This document shows, one piece after another, positions 5,831-13,272 of a DNA stretch of 16,082 nucleotides; positions within the stretch are counted from its first letter, which is position 1; each line of letters starts with the position of its first letter. Made by a program: the position numbers and the translations under genes. Location: positions 1-16,082 of the forward strand of contig CAZNNN010000016.1 of assembly GCA_964574405.1 (NCBI GenBank). The letters run 5' to 3'. This DNA is from JBBAAW01 sp964574405. GTDB lineage: Bacteria > Patescibacteriota > WWE3 > UBA101185 > UBA10185. The notes under the pieces are model-generated. The model was not told where the DNA came from and did not search any database. It worked only from the letters and a program-made list of their open reading frames with translations.

Positions 5831-6865
5831 CTAGTTTTGTCGGACTATTATCTTTTTGCCTAGAAAGTCGTGGAAAGAAGTTTTATTGAATTCCCAAAAA
5901 TTTAAGGGAACGGGAATTTTGCCCGAACCGTTAGGCGTATCTATCACATAAGTAGGGCAGGCTATGCCAGAAAGATTGGCGCGCAGTTTAGTCGTAATCT
6001 CCAGCTCTTTGGCAAACGGGACAATAAAATGTTCCGCACCGGCTACGGGATCACAGCGGTAAATATAGTAGGGCAAGATTCCCAGTTCTGGAAGTCGTCT
6101 AAAAAGTTTGTAGAGGGTTTCATAATCATCATTTACCCCCTTTAAAAAAACAGACTGAGATAAAAGTGTAGCTCCACAGGCTTTTAATTTGTTAATTACC
6201 GCTACGGTGGCTTTAGTAATCTCATCTGGATGTTCAAAGTGGATGGAAATGTAAAGCGGTTTTTTAACTTGCTTGAGTGTAGTGTAAAAGCTGGGTTTTA
6301 TTAGATGCGGGTTGGAAACTGGAACTCTAGTGTGTATTCTAATAATGGTGATTGATTTTAACGCGTTAAATTTTTGGAGTGCGTACTTTAAAATTACCGG
6401 AACAGTAAAAGGGTCGCCACCGGAAATTACTACTTCGTTTACATCTGGTTGACTTTGTAAGTACTTATACATATTATCAACATCTTTTTCTGTGAGTATG
6501 AGTTTTTTAATGTCGCTTACCATTCTTCTTCTAGTGCAAAATCGGCAGTATGAGGCGCAAGATAGGGTAAGTTCAATTAAAACGCGATTAGGATATTTAT
6601 GTACCAACCCGCGGGTTTTTACAAACTGATCCTCCATTAACGGGTCAAGAAAAGATTTAGTGGATACGCACTCTTCTTGTGGTGAGGGGTAAAATTCTGC
6701 GTGTACCGCTTTAGATTTTTTAGCCAAACTTTTTAGATGCGGACTTATTAACACCGCCAACTTACCATTTTCCTTTGACGGGGAAAATGGGAGGAAGTCG
6801 CGAACGCTAGTCCGCGAATCATCACTCGGGGGCTTCTCCTCATCGTGTATGGCGTTTTTGGACAT
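5831..6865 (-). CDS. KamA-family radical SAM aminomutase-like enzyme
   Basis: 344 aa. The radical SAM cluster motif is C103-x3-C107-x2-C110, followed by R-R-R and the S-G-G-D-P motif at 148-152. Near the C-terminus D309-T-P-N-G-S-G-K316-I-P resembles the lysine 2,3-aminomutase segment in which a lysine binds pyridoxal phosphate. The fold and length resemble lysine 2,3-aminomutase (about 416 aa) and, more closely in size, EpmB (about 340 aa), which isomerises lysine for EF-P modification. No EF-P or EpmA gene is in the window, so the substrate is unknown. The N-terminal 30 residues are acidic and Ser-rich. The ATG at 6865 is fixed by a promoter with -10 ending 6 nt upstream. Confidence 0.85.
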   Translation of the reverse strand: MSKNAIHDEEKPPSDDSRTSVRDFLPFSPSKENGKLAVLISPHLKSLAKKSKAVHAEFYPSPQEECVSTKSFLDPLMEDQFVKTRGLVHKYPNRVLIELTLSCASYCRFCTRRRMVSDIKKLILTEKDVDNMYKYLQSQPDVNEVVISGGDPFTVPVILKYALQKFNALKSITIIRIHTRVPVSNPHLIKPSFYTTLKQVKKPLYISIHFEHPDEITKATVAVINKLKACGATLLSQSVFLKGVNDDYETLYKLFRRLPELGILPYYIYRCDPVAGAEHFIVPFAKELEITTKLRANLSGIACPTYVIDTPNGSGKIPVPLNFWEFNKTSFHDFLGKKIIVRQN

Positions 6866-6934
6866 ATGTATATAATATACTTGATAAATCTCATGTCAAT
6901 ACTTACTTTTCTGACTTAATGTTATAATTCTCCG
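6866..6934. promoter_or_regulatory. Divergent promoters, both predicted leaderless
   Basis: Minus strand: TTGACA (6894-6899), 16-bp spacer, TATTAT (6872-6877), then 6 nt to the ATG at 6865. Plus strand: extended TGT plus perfect TATAAT (6923-6928), then 6 nt to the ATG at 6935, with no good -35. The whole intergenic region is 69 bp, so the two promoters are back to back and could influence each other. Confidence 0.65.
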
Positions 6935-7588
6935 ATGATCGACTACAAAGCAATATACGACAAAGACTACTTTAACGGCAAAAACAGCTTCTTTTATTCT
7001 TTTGGTTACGCACGTTTTTCCAAAACCTACTTTGATAATCTTTTTAACCCATTAAAAAAGTATTTGCAAAACCATCCTAAAGGGCGTGTATTGGATGTTG
7101 GGTGTGCGTACGGTCTCTTACTCCAAAGATTTCCGGAGTCTTACGAAAAATTCGGGATAGATGTTTCAGAGCACGCGGTTCAAGAAGCCAGAGACAGGAA
7201 TCCCGGCGCGGATATTCAACAACATTCTGCAGAAGACGACTTTCCGTTTCCCGATAACTACTTTGACACGGTAATTTGCAACGATGTATTGGAACATTTA
7301 GAGAATCCAGCCAAGGCTTTAGAAAGCATTAAACGAGTGGTCAAAAAAGGCGGGTTTGTGTATTTAAATATTCCTAATCTAAATTGGTTCAGAAGAGTTT
7401 TTTGTTTCGGGATCGATAAGATTGAACACCATGTATCTTTGTACCCTTATGCTAAGGTTGCCAAGTCGATAAGAAGTACAGGTTTAGAAATTACAGATGG
7501 TTGGACTTACACCAGTCTTACTTATTTTTTCTTTATTAAATTTAAATCGACTTGGGGTTTAGAAGCTGCTTTTCTTTGTACTAAATAG
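6935..7588 (+). CDS. Class I SAM-dependent methyltransferase
   Basis: 217 aa. Rossmann-type methyltransferase of the Methyltransf_11/25 kind. Motif I is V-L-D-V-G-C-A-Y-G (about residues 54-62), the acidic strand 2 end is G-I-D-V-S (about 75-79), then the D-T-V-I-C-N-D-V-L-E-H-L block and a post-II K-K-G-G-F-V-Y-L-N-I-P-N strand. Such enzymes in small genomes often modify surface sugars, lipids or quinones, but nothing here identifies the substrate. The C-terminal region is short and aromatic. It converges with the glycosyltransferase gene at 7595, their stops only 6 bp apart and no terminator between. The start is supported by a TATAAT ending 6 nt upstream. Confidence 0.85.
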   Translation: MIDYKAIYDKDYFNGKNSFFYSFGYARFSKTYFDNLFNPLKKYLQNHPKGRVLDVGCAYGLLLQRFPESYEKFGIDVSEHAVQEARDRNPGADIQQHSAEDDFPFPDNYFDTVICNDVLEHLENPAKALESIKRVVKKGGFVYLNIPNLNWFRRVFCFGIDKIEHHVSLYPYAKVAKSIRSTGLEITDGWTYTSLTYFFFIKFKSTWGLEAAFLCTK

Positions 7589-7594
7589 CGATGG

Positions 7595-8653
7595 CTACTC
7601 CTGCAGAACTTTTTTAGTAAAAAACGCTTCCCAGTCTTTTGGTCTACTTATTAAATAATCGCCCCATTTATTGAGATTTTTCTCAAAGAGTTTTTGGGTT
7701 TGGGGAATGAGTGTTTTGAGTCGATCCATTTTTTCCCAATAGCTATCTTTTATATATCTGCCCACACCGTTTTTTTCAACTATTTGTATATAGCCATCTT
7801 CCTGCGCTCCTAAAGTGTCAATTATATATAGAGGCAATTTGCAAATTCCGCTTTCTGTAATAATGGCCGATCCCGTGGCAAAGCAGAGTCCGCAGTCTCC
7901 AGAGCGCAAAACTCTGTTCATCTGGACATCGTCCATCCAACCCAAGAATTTAAAATTGACATCCCGATACTGTCTTTCCATTTCTTGCCTAAAGCGTTCG
8001 TTTTTTCCGCAGACAAATACAAACTCGTATTTATTTGGATCAAAAGCGTAGCCCAGCATATCTACATAATCTTGCGACTTGTTTATCCACTCGCCACCCG
8101 CCAAAATTAATATGGTTGTTTTGTTGGGGTCAAAGACGTTTTCCTTTTTTAGACTCTGTTTGGTAGTGTATTTAAGTTCGTCATAAAAACCCTTTCTTGC
8201 CAATGGACCCAAAAAGTCAAACTTTCTATCCTGTTTCCAATATGAGATATAGTGTTTAGGTTGAGGTGAGGATAGATATACTCTGTGGATGCTTGGGTCG
8301 GGCAATATTATAATATTAATTTTCTCAAAGTTTGGGTGAAGTAAAGGGTGCGTTGATATTACAGTATCGTAATCCTTGTATTTTGGACACAAAGCTTCTA
8401 CGCGTTCTTCTAAAGAGCCATTAAAGCCTACCAGCATGAGTTTTGATAGGTATCTGTTGTTGGTTAGTTTAAACATAGGCCGGTATGTACGGGTTTTTAT
8501 ATTTAGCTTGTATGTAGTGTTTAAATACCCCGATATAACATCTACTATCGTAGGTTCTAACCCCCATTGAGCTGTCCAATATTCCAGGGACTTGGCAATA
8601 GAAATATGCCCCTGACCAGCTTTTCCTGTAAGAATTAGGATTTTTTTGTTCAT
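7595..8653 (-). CDS. GT-B glycosyltransferase, MGDG-synthase/MurG-like
   Basis: 352 aa. The N-terminal strand and loop K-I-L-I-L-T-G-K-A-G-Q-G-H (residues 4-16) is the glycine-rich G-x-G-H signature of MurG, diacylglycerol glucosyltransferases (UgtP) and plant MGDG synthases. The middle has I-L-A-G-G-E-W, the start of the C-terminal Rossmann domain. Near the end G-W-M-D-D-V-Q-M is followed by an A-T-G-S-A-I-I-T-E-S-G segment, the sugar-nucleotide donor region. It probably acts at the inner membrane face on a lipid or lipid-linked acceptor. Its ATG overlaps the infB stop as ATGA, with GAGG 4 nt upstream, so it is co-translated with IF2, an unusual operon partner. Confidence 0.8.
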   Translation of the reverse strand: MNKKILILTGKAGQGHISIAKSLEYWTAQWGLEPTIVDVISGYLNTTYKLNIKTRTYRPMFKLTNNRYLSKLMLVGFNGSLEERVEALCPKYKDYDTVISTHPLLHPNFEKINIIILPDPSIHRVYLSSPQPKHYISYWKQDRKFDFLGPLARKGFYDELKYTTKQSLKKENVFDPNKTTILILAGGEWINKSQDYVDMLGYAFDPNKYEFVFVCGKNERFRQEMERQYRDVNFKFLGWMDDVQMNRVLRSGDCGLCFATGSAIITESGICKLPLYIIDTLGAQEDGYIQIVEKNGVGRYIKDSYWEKMDRLKTLIPQTQKLFEKNLNKWGDYLISRPKDWEAFFTKKVLQE

Positions 8654-10140
8654 TTCACCTCAATATAATATCCCGGCTGTGCGTTGGCAAATTGGGGTTT
8701 TAATAAGAGCCCACATTCCTTGCCTTTTCCCGCCAGCGGGGCGTCTTCTTTACCCTCTTTAATTTTTTTTATCGACCCCACATACATAGGCAGATCTTCT
8801 TTTTTAAGATCGTTGGGGTTTTTATCATAAATAGCTATTTTAGAATCCTCCTTTAATATCCCGGCTATTATTTTACAGCCAAGTATAATATTGCCCGATT
8901 CTAACTTAAATAGTTTTAAAATCTCCGCTCTACCTTTTACTTTAGCTTCTTCTATGCTGGCGGCACCCGATAAAAGGTTTTCCATAAAGTCTATAAGTTC
9001 GTAGATAGTTTGAAACATCTCCACTTTAACACCGTGGTTTTCTGCTAGGTCTAATACCGATGCTGTGGCTCTAACGCCAAATCCAATAACCACGCCCCCC
9101 GCACTAGACGCCAAAAGCACATCTCCGTGAGCAACATCTCCCGTTCCCGTAAAGAGAAACTCCAGAGAAAAATTTGCCACGGGCGATTCTACAGCCATTT
9201 TTGCCAAACTTGCCTTAACGGCTTCTAAAGTGCCTAAGGTGTCTGATCTTAATATTACGGACACTTTCTTTTTGGTATTTTTACCCACAATTTCTACGCG
9301 ATTTTCATTCTCTGTAAGGCTTTCCAACACGCTACCTTTTTGCACGATAGTATCGCCTACACTGGGGGTATCTTTAAAGCCTAAAATTTCCACTGGCGTT
9401 CCGGGTGTGGCTTCTTTTAGAGGCTTGCCTGTGAAATCGGTGATAGATCTAACTTTGGCGTATTTTTTACCAGCGCTTATTTCCTGGCCGACTTTTAGAG
9501 TGCCGTCTTTAATTACCGCTGTAACCACCGCACCTCTTTTGGAATCCAGCCTGGATTCGATTATTAAAGCCTCAATTTCCCCCGCCGGATCGGCTTTTAG
9601 ATCCAACATTTGGGCTAAAGTAACAATAGAATCAAGCAGACAATCAAGGTTAACGCCCGATTTTGCCGAGCATTCCGTACAAATAACATCTCCGCCCCAA
9701 TCTTCTGCCAAAACATTTTCTTGGGCAAGTTGTTGTTTGGTTTTTTGGGCGTCAAAGCCCTCCAAGTCACTTTTATTTATAGCCACAATTATTTTGGCTC
9801 CGCCGGCTTTGGCGTGGAAAATAGCTTCTTTGGTTTGAGGCATTACGCCTTCCGTTCCGGCCACCACCAAAACCACAATATCGGCCACTTTACCGCCTCG
9901 AGCCCGCATAGCAGAAAATGCCGCATGTCCCGGCGTGTCAATAAAAGTAAGTAAAGTACCGTTGTAAGTAACTTGATACGCGCCTATATGTTGAGTAATG
10001 CCTGCGTATTCTTTGCCCGCTACATTGGTTTTTCTAATGGCGTCTAACAGGCTGGTTTTGCCGTGGTCAACATGCCCCATAACGGACACAATAGGGGGTC
10101 TGGTGATGTATTTACTTGTTGACACATTTTTTGCTTCCAT
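8650..10140 (-). CDS. infB: Translation initiation factor IF-2 (short form)
   Basis: 496 aa. The GTPase places initiator tRNA on the ribosome and promotes subunit joining. G1 GHVDHGKT (22-29), G2 G-I-T49-Q-H-I-G, G3 DTPGH (68-72), G4 NKSD (122-125; NKID or NKMD is usual), G5 S-A-K (158-160). Domains II, III and IV follow, ending in the fMet-tRNA binding domain. The long N-terminal region with IF2N modules of E. coli (890 aa) or Bacillus (716 aa) is absent; the G domain begins at about residue 14. A start at 10140 is supported by AAAGG 5 nt upstream. It lies 71 bp after nusA; rimP, the small ylxR/L7Ae genes and rbfA, common neighbours elsewhere, are missing here. Confidence 0.97.
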   Translation of the reverse strand: MEAKNVSTSKYITRPPIVSVMGHVDHGKTSLLDAIRKTNVAGKEYAGITQHIGAYQVTYNGTLLTFIDTPGHAAFSAMRARGGKVADIVVLVVAGTEGVMPQTKEAIFHAKAGGAKIIVAINKSDLEGFDAQKTKQQLAQENVLAEDWGGDVICTECSAKSGVNLDCLLDSIVTLAQMLDLKADPAGEIEALIIESRLDSKRGAVVTAVIKDGTLKVGQEISAGKKYAKVRSITDFTGKPLKEATPGTPVEILGFKDTPSVGDTIVQKGSVLESLTENENRVEIVGKNTKKKVSVILRSDTLGTLEAVKASLAKMAVESPVANFSLEFLFTGTGDVAHGDVLLASSAGGVVIGFGVRATASVLDLAENHGVKVEMFQTIYELIDFMENLLSGAASIEEAKVKGRAEILKLFKLESGNIILGCKIIAGILKEDSKIAIYDKNPNDLKKEDLPMYVGSIKKIKEGKEDAPLAGKGKECGLLLKPQFANAQPGYYIEVK

Positions 10141-10184
10141 ATAAACCTTTTCATTGCCACATGTTCCATGGTTTTATTGTTGCC

Positions 10185-10190
10185 ATTATA
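10185..10190 (-). promoter_or_regulatory. Possible internal -10 box ahead of infB
   Basis: A perfect TATAAT on the minus strand in the 71-bp nusA-infB gap. A start near 10178 would give a leader of about 37 nt with the AAAGG Shine-Dalgarno site. No -35 is found at 16-18 bp, so this is weak. Confidence 0.3.
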
Positions 10191-10211
10191 CATTAAAAAA
10201 GGGATAAAGGT

Positions 10212-11327
10212 TTAATCAGTGCTAGGGGGTGCTGGGGTAACTGGGGTCTCTGCTTTCTTTTGCGCGTCTTTGCGTTCTTTAATATCTACATCCCAAATGC
10301 CTACGGAGCCTTTTTTACCATCCTTGGCGTCTTTATCGGCTCGTTCTTCCAAAGTTAAACCAAAAACGCTAGGTGCGCCCTTAATATCAATCTTCCACCT
10401 GGTAAGTTTAAAGGCAAGTCGCACATTTTGACCTTCTTTGCCAATAGCCAAACTTAACTGATCTTCCGGCACGGAAACTACCGCCACTTGATTTTCTAGG
10501 TCTACAATTTGAACTTCCGTAACTTTGGCAGGCGAAAGAGCCGAGGCAATAAGTTTTTCCACGCTTACGGAAAAAGGTACAATATCCACTTTTTCTCCAT
10601 TTAGCTCCGCAATTACTGCTTGAACGCGTACACCCTTTTGACCCACACAACTTCCAATGGGGTCAATTTTGTCGTCTCTGGACGACACAGCAATCTTGGT
10701 ACGGGAACCGGCTTCGCGGGCAATGGCCTCAATAACCACAGTTCCAGAAGCAATCTCTGGGACTTCGCTTTCAAAAAGTTTAATAATAAACTTGGGGTCA
10801 CTTCTGCTTACAATAATTTCTGTACCCCTAGGACCTTCACGAATGTCTTTAACCAAAACTTTCATCCGTTGGTTCATGCGATAATCCTCGCCGGCAACAC
10901 TTTCCGCGGGAGGCATAACTCCGTGGGCTTTCCCCAAGTCAAACACTAAAACACTTCCCTCTGCTCTAAAAATTAGCCCAGTTACAATAGTGCCAATTTT
11001 TTCCCTATATTCTTTTAAAATTACTTCCTTTTCCGACTCTCTGATTTTTTGCAAAATTACTTGTTTGGCGGTTTGAGCGGCTATTCTGCCAAAGCCTGCG
11101 GGGGTAACATCTTTGCTGTCTTCAAAAATTTTAGCTTCGCCGTTATCCGGATCTAGACTTGCGGTTATTGCAACATCCTCCGCCAGCTCTTTGCCGTTTT
11201 GTTCTTGAAAATCTTTTTTAAAGGCCGAAACCAATGCTTGCCTAATGGACTCCATTACGCTTTCCGCGGAAATACCGCGCTCTGTTGCCACCTGGTTTAG
11301 TGCCGATTTAAATTCTGTAATTGCCAT
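10212..11327 (-). CDS. nusA: Transcription termination/antitermination factor NusA
   Basis: 371 aa. It binds RNA polymerase and nascent RNA and modulates pausing, termination and antitermination. The N-terminal polymerase-binding domain covers about 1-105. The S1 domain (about 108-175) starts at G-T-I-V-T-G and includes G-V-M-P-P-A-E. KH1 holds I-D-P-I-G-S-C-V-G-Q-K-G-V-R-V (221-235), and KH2 holds A-I-G-K-E-G-Q-N-V-R-L-A (294-305). The E. coli acidic repeats are absent; instead there is a 50-residue charged tail ending in Pro/Thr-rich sequence. First gene of the nusA-infB-glycosyltransferase operon. The start is set by a promoter whose -10 ends 7 nt before the ATG. Confidence 0.97.
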   Translation of the reverse strand: MAITEFKSALNQVATERGISAESVMESIRQALVSAFKKDFQEQNGKELAEDVAITASLDPDNGEAKIFEDSKDVTPAGFGRIAAQTAKQVILQKIRESEKEVILKEYREKIGTIVTGLIFRAEGSVLVFDLGKAHGVMPPAESVAGEDYRMNQRMKVLVKDIREGPRGTEIIVSRSDPKFIIKLFESEVPEIASGTVVIEAIAREAGSRTKIAVSSRDDKIDPIGSCVGQKGVRVQAVIAELNGEKVDIVPFSVSVEKLIASALSPAKVTEVQIVDLENQVAVVSVPEDQLSLAIGKEGQNVRLAFKLTRWKIDIKGAPSVFGLTLEERADKDAKDGKKGSVGIWDVDIKERKDAQKKAETPVTPAPPSTD

Positions 11328-11334
11328 AGGTGGT

Positions 11335-11363
11335 AAGTTACCAGAATTTGCCTAAATAGTCAA
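11335..11363 (-). promoter_or_regulatory. nusA operon promoter
   Basis: Minus strand: TTGACT (11358-11363), 17-bp spacer, extended TGG plus TAACTT (11335-11340), then 7 nt to the ATG at 11327. Predicted leaderless. The -10 hexamer is weak, but the -35, spacer and extended element fit well. Confidence 0.55.
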
Positions 11364-11370
11364 TTAAAGC

Positions 11371-11428
11371 GGACGCAAGTCCACCGAAAAAAACGCTTCG
11401 CGGATTTTTTCTTATGGACTTTGCGTCC
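11371..11428. terminator. Long imperfect hairpin 1 between dnaJ and nusA
   Basis: The arms GGACGCAAGTCCA (11371-11383) and TGGACTTTGCGTCC (11415-11428) pair with one bulge. Inside, an A-run (11387-11393) faces a T-run (11405-11410) around a short CGC/GCG hairpin. On the minus strand, the direction of dnaJ and nusA, the inner hairpin is followed by a run of seven T, giving a terminator-like shape. It would stop dnaJ transcripts upstream of the nusA promoter. Confidence 0.5.
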
Positions 11429-11449
11429 TGTATACCTACATACATGAAA

Positions 11450-11515
11450 GCGAGCGTCCGTTGTCCATAAGAAATCACTTGCGAAGCGCGTGATTTTGTT
11501 GGACACGACGCTCGC
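11450..11515. repeat. Long imperfect hairpin 2 just after dnaJ
   Basis: GCGAGCGTC (11450-11458) pairs perfectly with GACGCTCGC (11507-11515), then TGTCCA (11462-11467) with TGGACA (11500-11505), then AAATCAC (11472-11478) with GTGATTT (11490-11496), and a small GCG/CGC cap. It begins 2 nt after the dnaJ stop on the minus strand. Its left arm GTCCATAAGAA (11464-11474) is the exact complement of part of hairpin 1 (11409-11419), so the two hairpins could also pair with each other. Confidence 0.6.
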
Positions 11516-11516
11516 C

Positions 11517-12461
11517 TTAAGAGTATTTTTTGTATTCTTCCAACACCTGCCTCTGTTGTCTTGAAATGTTCTGTGGGATTTTTAGAGCAACTTGCACAAT
11601 AACATCGCCACTGCCACGCCCATTTAATCTAGGTATGCCCCTGTCTCGCACTCTAAATTGTGTTCCATGTTGAGTGCCGGCAGGTATTTTAAGTTGCGTT
11701 TGGGTTACCCCCGTGGGTGATTTTGCGTCAATCACAGCAATCTCTATCAAGCCGCCTAGTGTGGCAGTAACAAAATCCAGTTCTTTTAGCACCCCCAAAT
11801 CATCACCAGCTCGATCTTGAAACTCCCGTGGAGTAGGAACGCGCAAAGTTATAAAGAGATCGCCCGCGGGTGTATTAGCAGGTCCGGGCAAACCCCGTCC
11901 AGCAAATCTTAGTTCTGTGCCGTCTCTAGCGCCTTGCGGTATTTTTATGGTGATTTCTCCGGTTTCCACCTTAATGGTTTTTTGCGCCCCTCTTACCGCA
12001 TCCACAAATTGAATTTCTAATTGGTACGACAAGTTTTTACCGCGTTTTGGTTGGCGCTGACCTCCAAAGCCTCTAAAGCCAAAAAAATCGTTAAAAACCT
12101 CAAAGGGATCCACATCGCCAAAGGGGTTTTGATCGCCCATGTTGGAAGAATAGGTGTAGGTAAAAGGTCCTTGTTGACCGCCAAAACCCCCGCTACCAAA
12201 GCCACCCGCTCCACCAGGGAAACCCTGACCCGTACTTGCGTGTCCGTAGGCATCATACATTTTGCGTTTTTGTGGGTCGGAAAGCACCTGGTAGGCCTCA
12301 TTTATCTCTTTAAAGCGCTCCTCGTGAACCTTTTTATCACCTTCCTTTACCATGTCTGGATGGTGTTCCATGGCCATTTTGCGGTACGCTTTTTTAAGCT
12401 CGTCGTCAGAAACCCCTTTTGATATCCCTAGAATGTCGTAATAATCCCGTTTAGTTGGCAT
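11517..12461 (-). CDS. dnaJ: DnaJ/Hsp40 co-chaperone, class B (no zinc finger)
   Basis: 314 aa. It stimulates DnaK ATPase activity and delivers clients. The J domain is residues 5-70 with HPD at 34-36. A Gly/Phe-rich linker spans about 78-135. The two beta-barrel client-binding domains follow (about 140-305), with the L-R-F-A-G-R-G-L-P-G segment and G-D-L-F-I-T-L-R. The four CxxCxGxG zinc repeats of class A DnaJ are absent, so it is built like CbpA. DnaK and GrpE are not in the window. It is controlled by an extended -10 promoter overlapped by a CIRCE-like dyad, which suggests HrcA heat-shock repression. It is transcribed toward nusA but separated from it by two hairpins. Confidence 0.93.
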   Translation of the reverse strand: MPTKRDYYDILGISKGVSDDELKKAYRKMAMEHHPDMVKEGDKKVHEERFKEINEAYQVLSDPQKRKMYDAYGHASTGQGFPGGAGGFGSGGFGGQQGPFTYTYSSNMGDQNPFGDVDPFEVFNDFFGFRGFGGQRQPKRGKNLSYQLEIQFVDAVRGAQKTIKVETGEITIKIPQGARDGTELRFAGRGLPGPANTPAGDLFITLRVPTPREFQDRAGDDLGVLKELDFVTATLGGLIEIAVIDAKSPTGVTQTQLKIPAGTQHGTQFRVRDRGIPRLNGRGSGDVIVQVALKIPQNISRQQRQVLEEYKKYS

Positions 12462-12468
12462 GGGTGAT

Positions 12469-12498
12469 ATTTTAGCACTTGCTGGTTTGGTTTGCTAT
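12469..12498 (-). promoter_or_regulatory. dnaJ promoter with CIRCE-like (HrcA) operator
   Basis: Minus strand: extended TGC plus TAAAAT (12469-12474), 7 nt before the ATG at 12461. A dyad overlaps it: TTAGCACTT (12472-12480), a 9-bp spacer, GTTTGCTAT (12490-12498). The CIRCE consensus is TTAGCACTC-N9-GAGTGCTAA. The left arm matches 8 of 9, the right arm 6 of 9, and the spacer is exactly 9. HrcA bound here would cover the -10. No hrcA gene is in the window. Confidence 0.6.
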
Positions 12499-12506
12499 GA
12501 TAAATG

Positions 12507-12563
12507 TTTTGTCAACACTTTTGTCACTATTTATATTGACTTTTAAAGGCGATTTGCTAGAAT
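12507..12563 (+). promoter_or_regulatory. Promoter of the toxin-antitoxin pair with TTTTGTCA repeats
   Basis: TTGACT (12536-12541), 16-bp spacer, extended TGC plus TAGAAT (12558-12563), then 6 nt to the ATG at 12570; predicted leaderless. Upstream, TTTTGTCA occurs at 12507-12514 and 12519-12526, a 12-bp period. It may be an operator for the antitoxin, which commonly represses its own promoter (inference). Confidence 0.55.
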
Positions 12564-12569
12564 GTAGTT

Positions 12570-12869
12570 ATGATGACACAAGATTTGAATTCAAGAACGG
12601 TAACAATAACCGATTTTAGGCGGGATGTAGATTCTTTGACTAATGTTTTGGAAAAGGACGGCGAAGTGTATGTGACAAAAAATAATCAGGTGATGTTTGT
12701 GGCGGTTGATCCGTTTGAATATCAAAAGAAAAGATCGCCCAAGCCTTTGTCACAGGTTATTGCGGAAATAGACGAGATTAGAAAAGGTCACAAAAATGTA
12801 TCTGGTAAATCCGTGGGGGATTTTGTAGCTGACATGCGTAACGAAAGGGCAAGGAGATGGACAAAGTAG
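12570..12869 (+). CDS. Phd/YefM-type antitoxin
   Basis: 99 aa. The N-terminal part T-V-T-I-T-D-F-R-R-D-V-D-S-L (about residues 10-23), then Y-V-T-K-N-N-Q-V-M-F-V-A-V-D-P-F-E-Y (about 34-51), fits the Phd/YefM dimer fold that binds the toxin-antitoxin operator. The C-terminal half (about 55-99) is charged and probably disordered, becoming structured when it wraps and blocks the toxin. The end of this gene overlaps the toxin start by 13 nt, the usual antitoxin-first order. A second ATG three bases downstream (Met2) is an equal alternative; the -10 spacing of 6 nt favours the first. Confidence 0.85.
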   Translation: MMTQDLNSRTVTITDFRRDVDSLTNVLEKDGEVYVTKNNQVMFVAVDPFEYQKKRSPKPLSQVIAEIDEIRKGHKNVSGKSVGDFVADMRNERARRWTK

Positions 12870-13261
12870 TCCTGGACGCTTCACTAGGTATTAAGTGGTT
12901 TTTAGATGAACCGGAAAGCGCACGAGCTAGGGAGATTTTGGATGATTTGGAGTCTGGTAAGTTGTTAGCCGTTGCCCCAAAACTTTTTATCCTGGAGGTC
13001 TTAAACGGATGTAGATATAGTGGTAAATACGAGTCTTGGGAATTGAAATATGTTTTAGATCGACTTTGGGATTTAGGAATCAATTTTGTTGACGAAAACG
13101 ATTCCTTGGTGAGGGAGGCTATAAGTTTTGCCGACGATCGTGACTTAACGATTTACGATTCTGTTTACATGGCGTTGGCAAAAATAAACGATTGTTTTTT
13201 GTTAACAGCTGATGCAAAGCACCATAAAAAGGAATATTGGGCAAAGATTAAGTATCTGTAA
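12857..13261 (+). CDS. PIN-domain ribonuclease toxin (VapC-like)
   Basis: 134 aa, normal length for VapC. The four acidic residues of the PIN active site are visible: D7 in V-V-L-D-A-S, E47 in I-L-E-V-L-N, D101 in I-Y-D-S-V-Y and D119 in L-T-A-D-A-K, which bind Mg2+ for RNA cleavage. VapC toxins usually cut tRNA or the sarcin-ricin loop; the target here is unknown. The start overlaps the antitoxin gene by 13 nt; AGGAG abuts the ATG, which is closer than normal, with AAAGGG further upstream. The gene ends 11 nt before tRNA-Glu, and whether the two are co-transcribed is open. Confidence 0.9.
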   Translation: MDKVVLDASLGIKWFLDEPESARAREILDDLESGKLLAVAPKLFILEVLNGCRYSGKYESWELKYVLDRLWDLGINFVDENDSLVREAISFADDRDLTIYDSVYMALAKINDCFLLTADAKHHKKEYWAKIKYL

Positions 13262-13272
13262 ATTGTAAACAT

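Noticed and set aside
9230..9838. Long plus-strand open frame of about 200 codons.
   Set aside because: It lies wholly antisense to infB, whose product is unmistakable. The shorter frames inside nusA, dnaJ, the glycosyltransferases and the VapC-like gene were dropped for the same reason.
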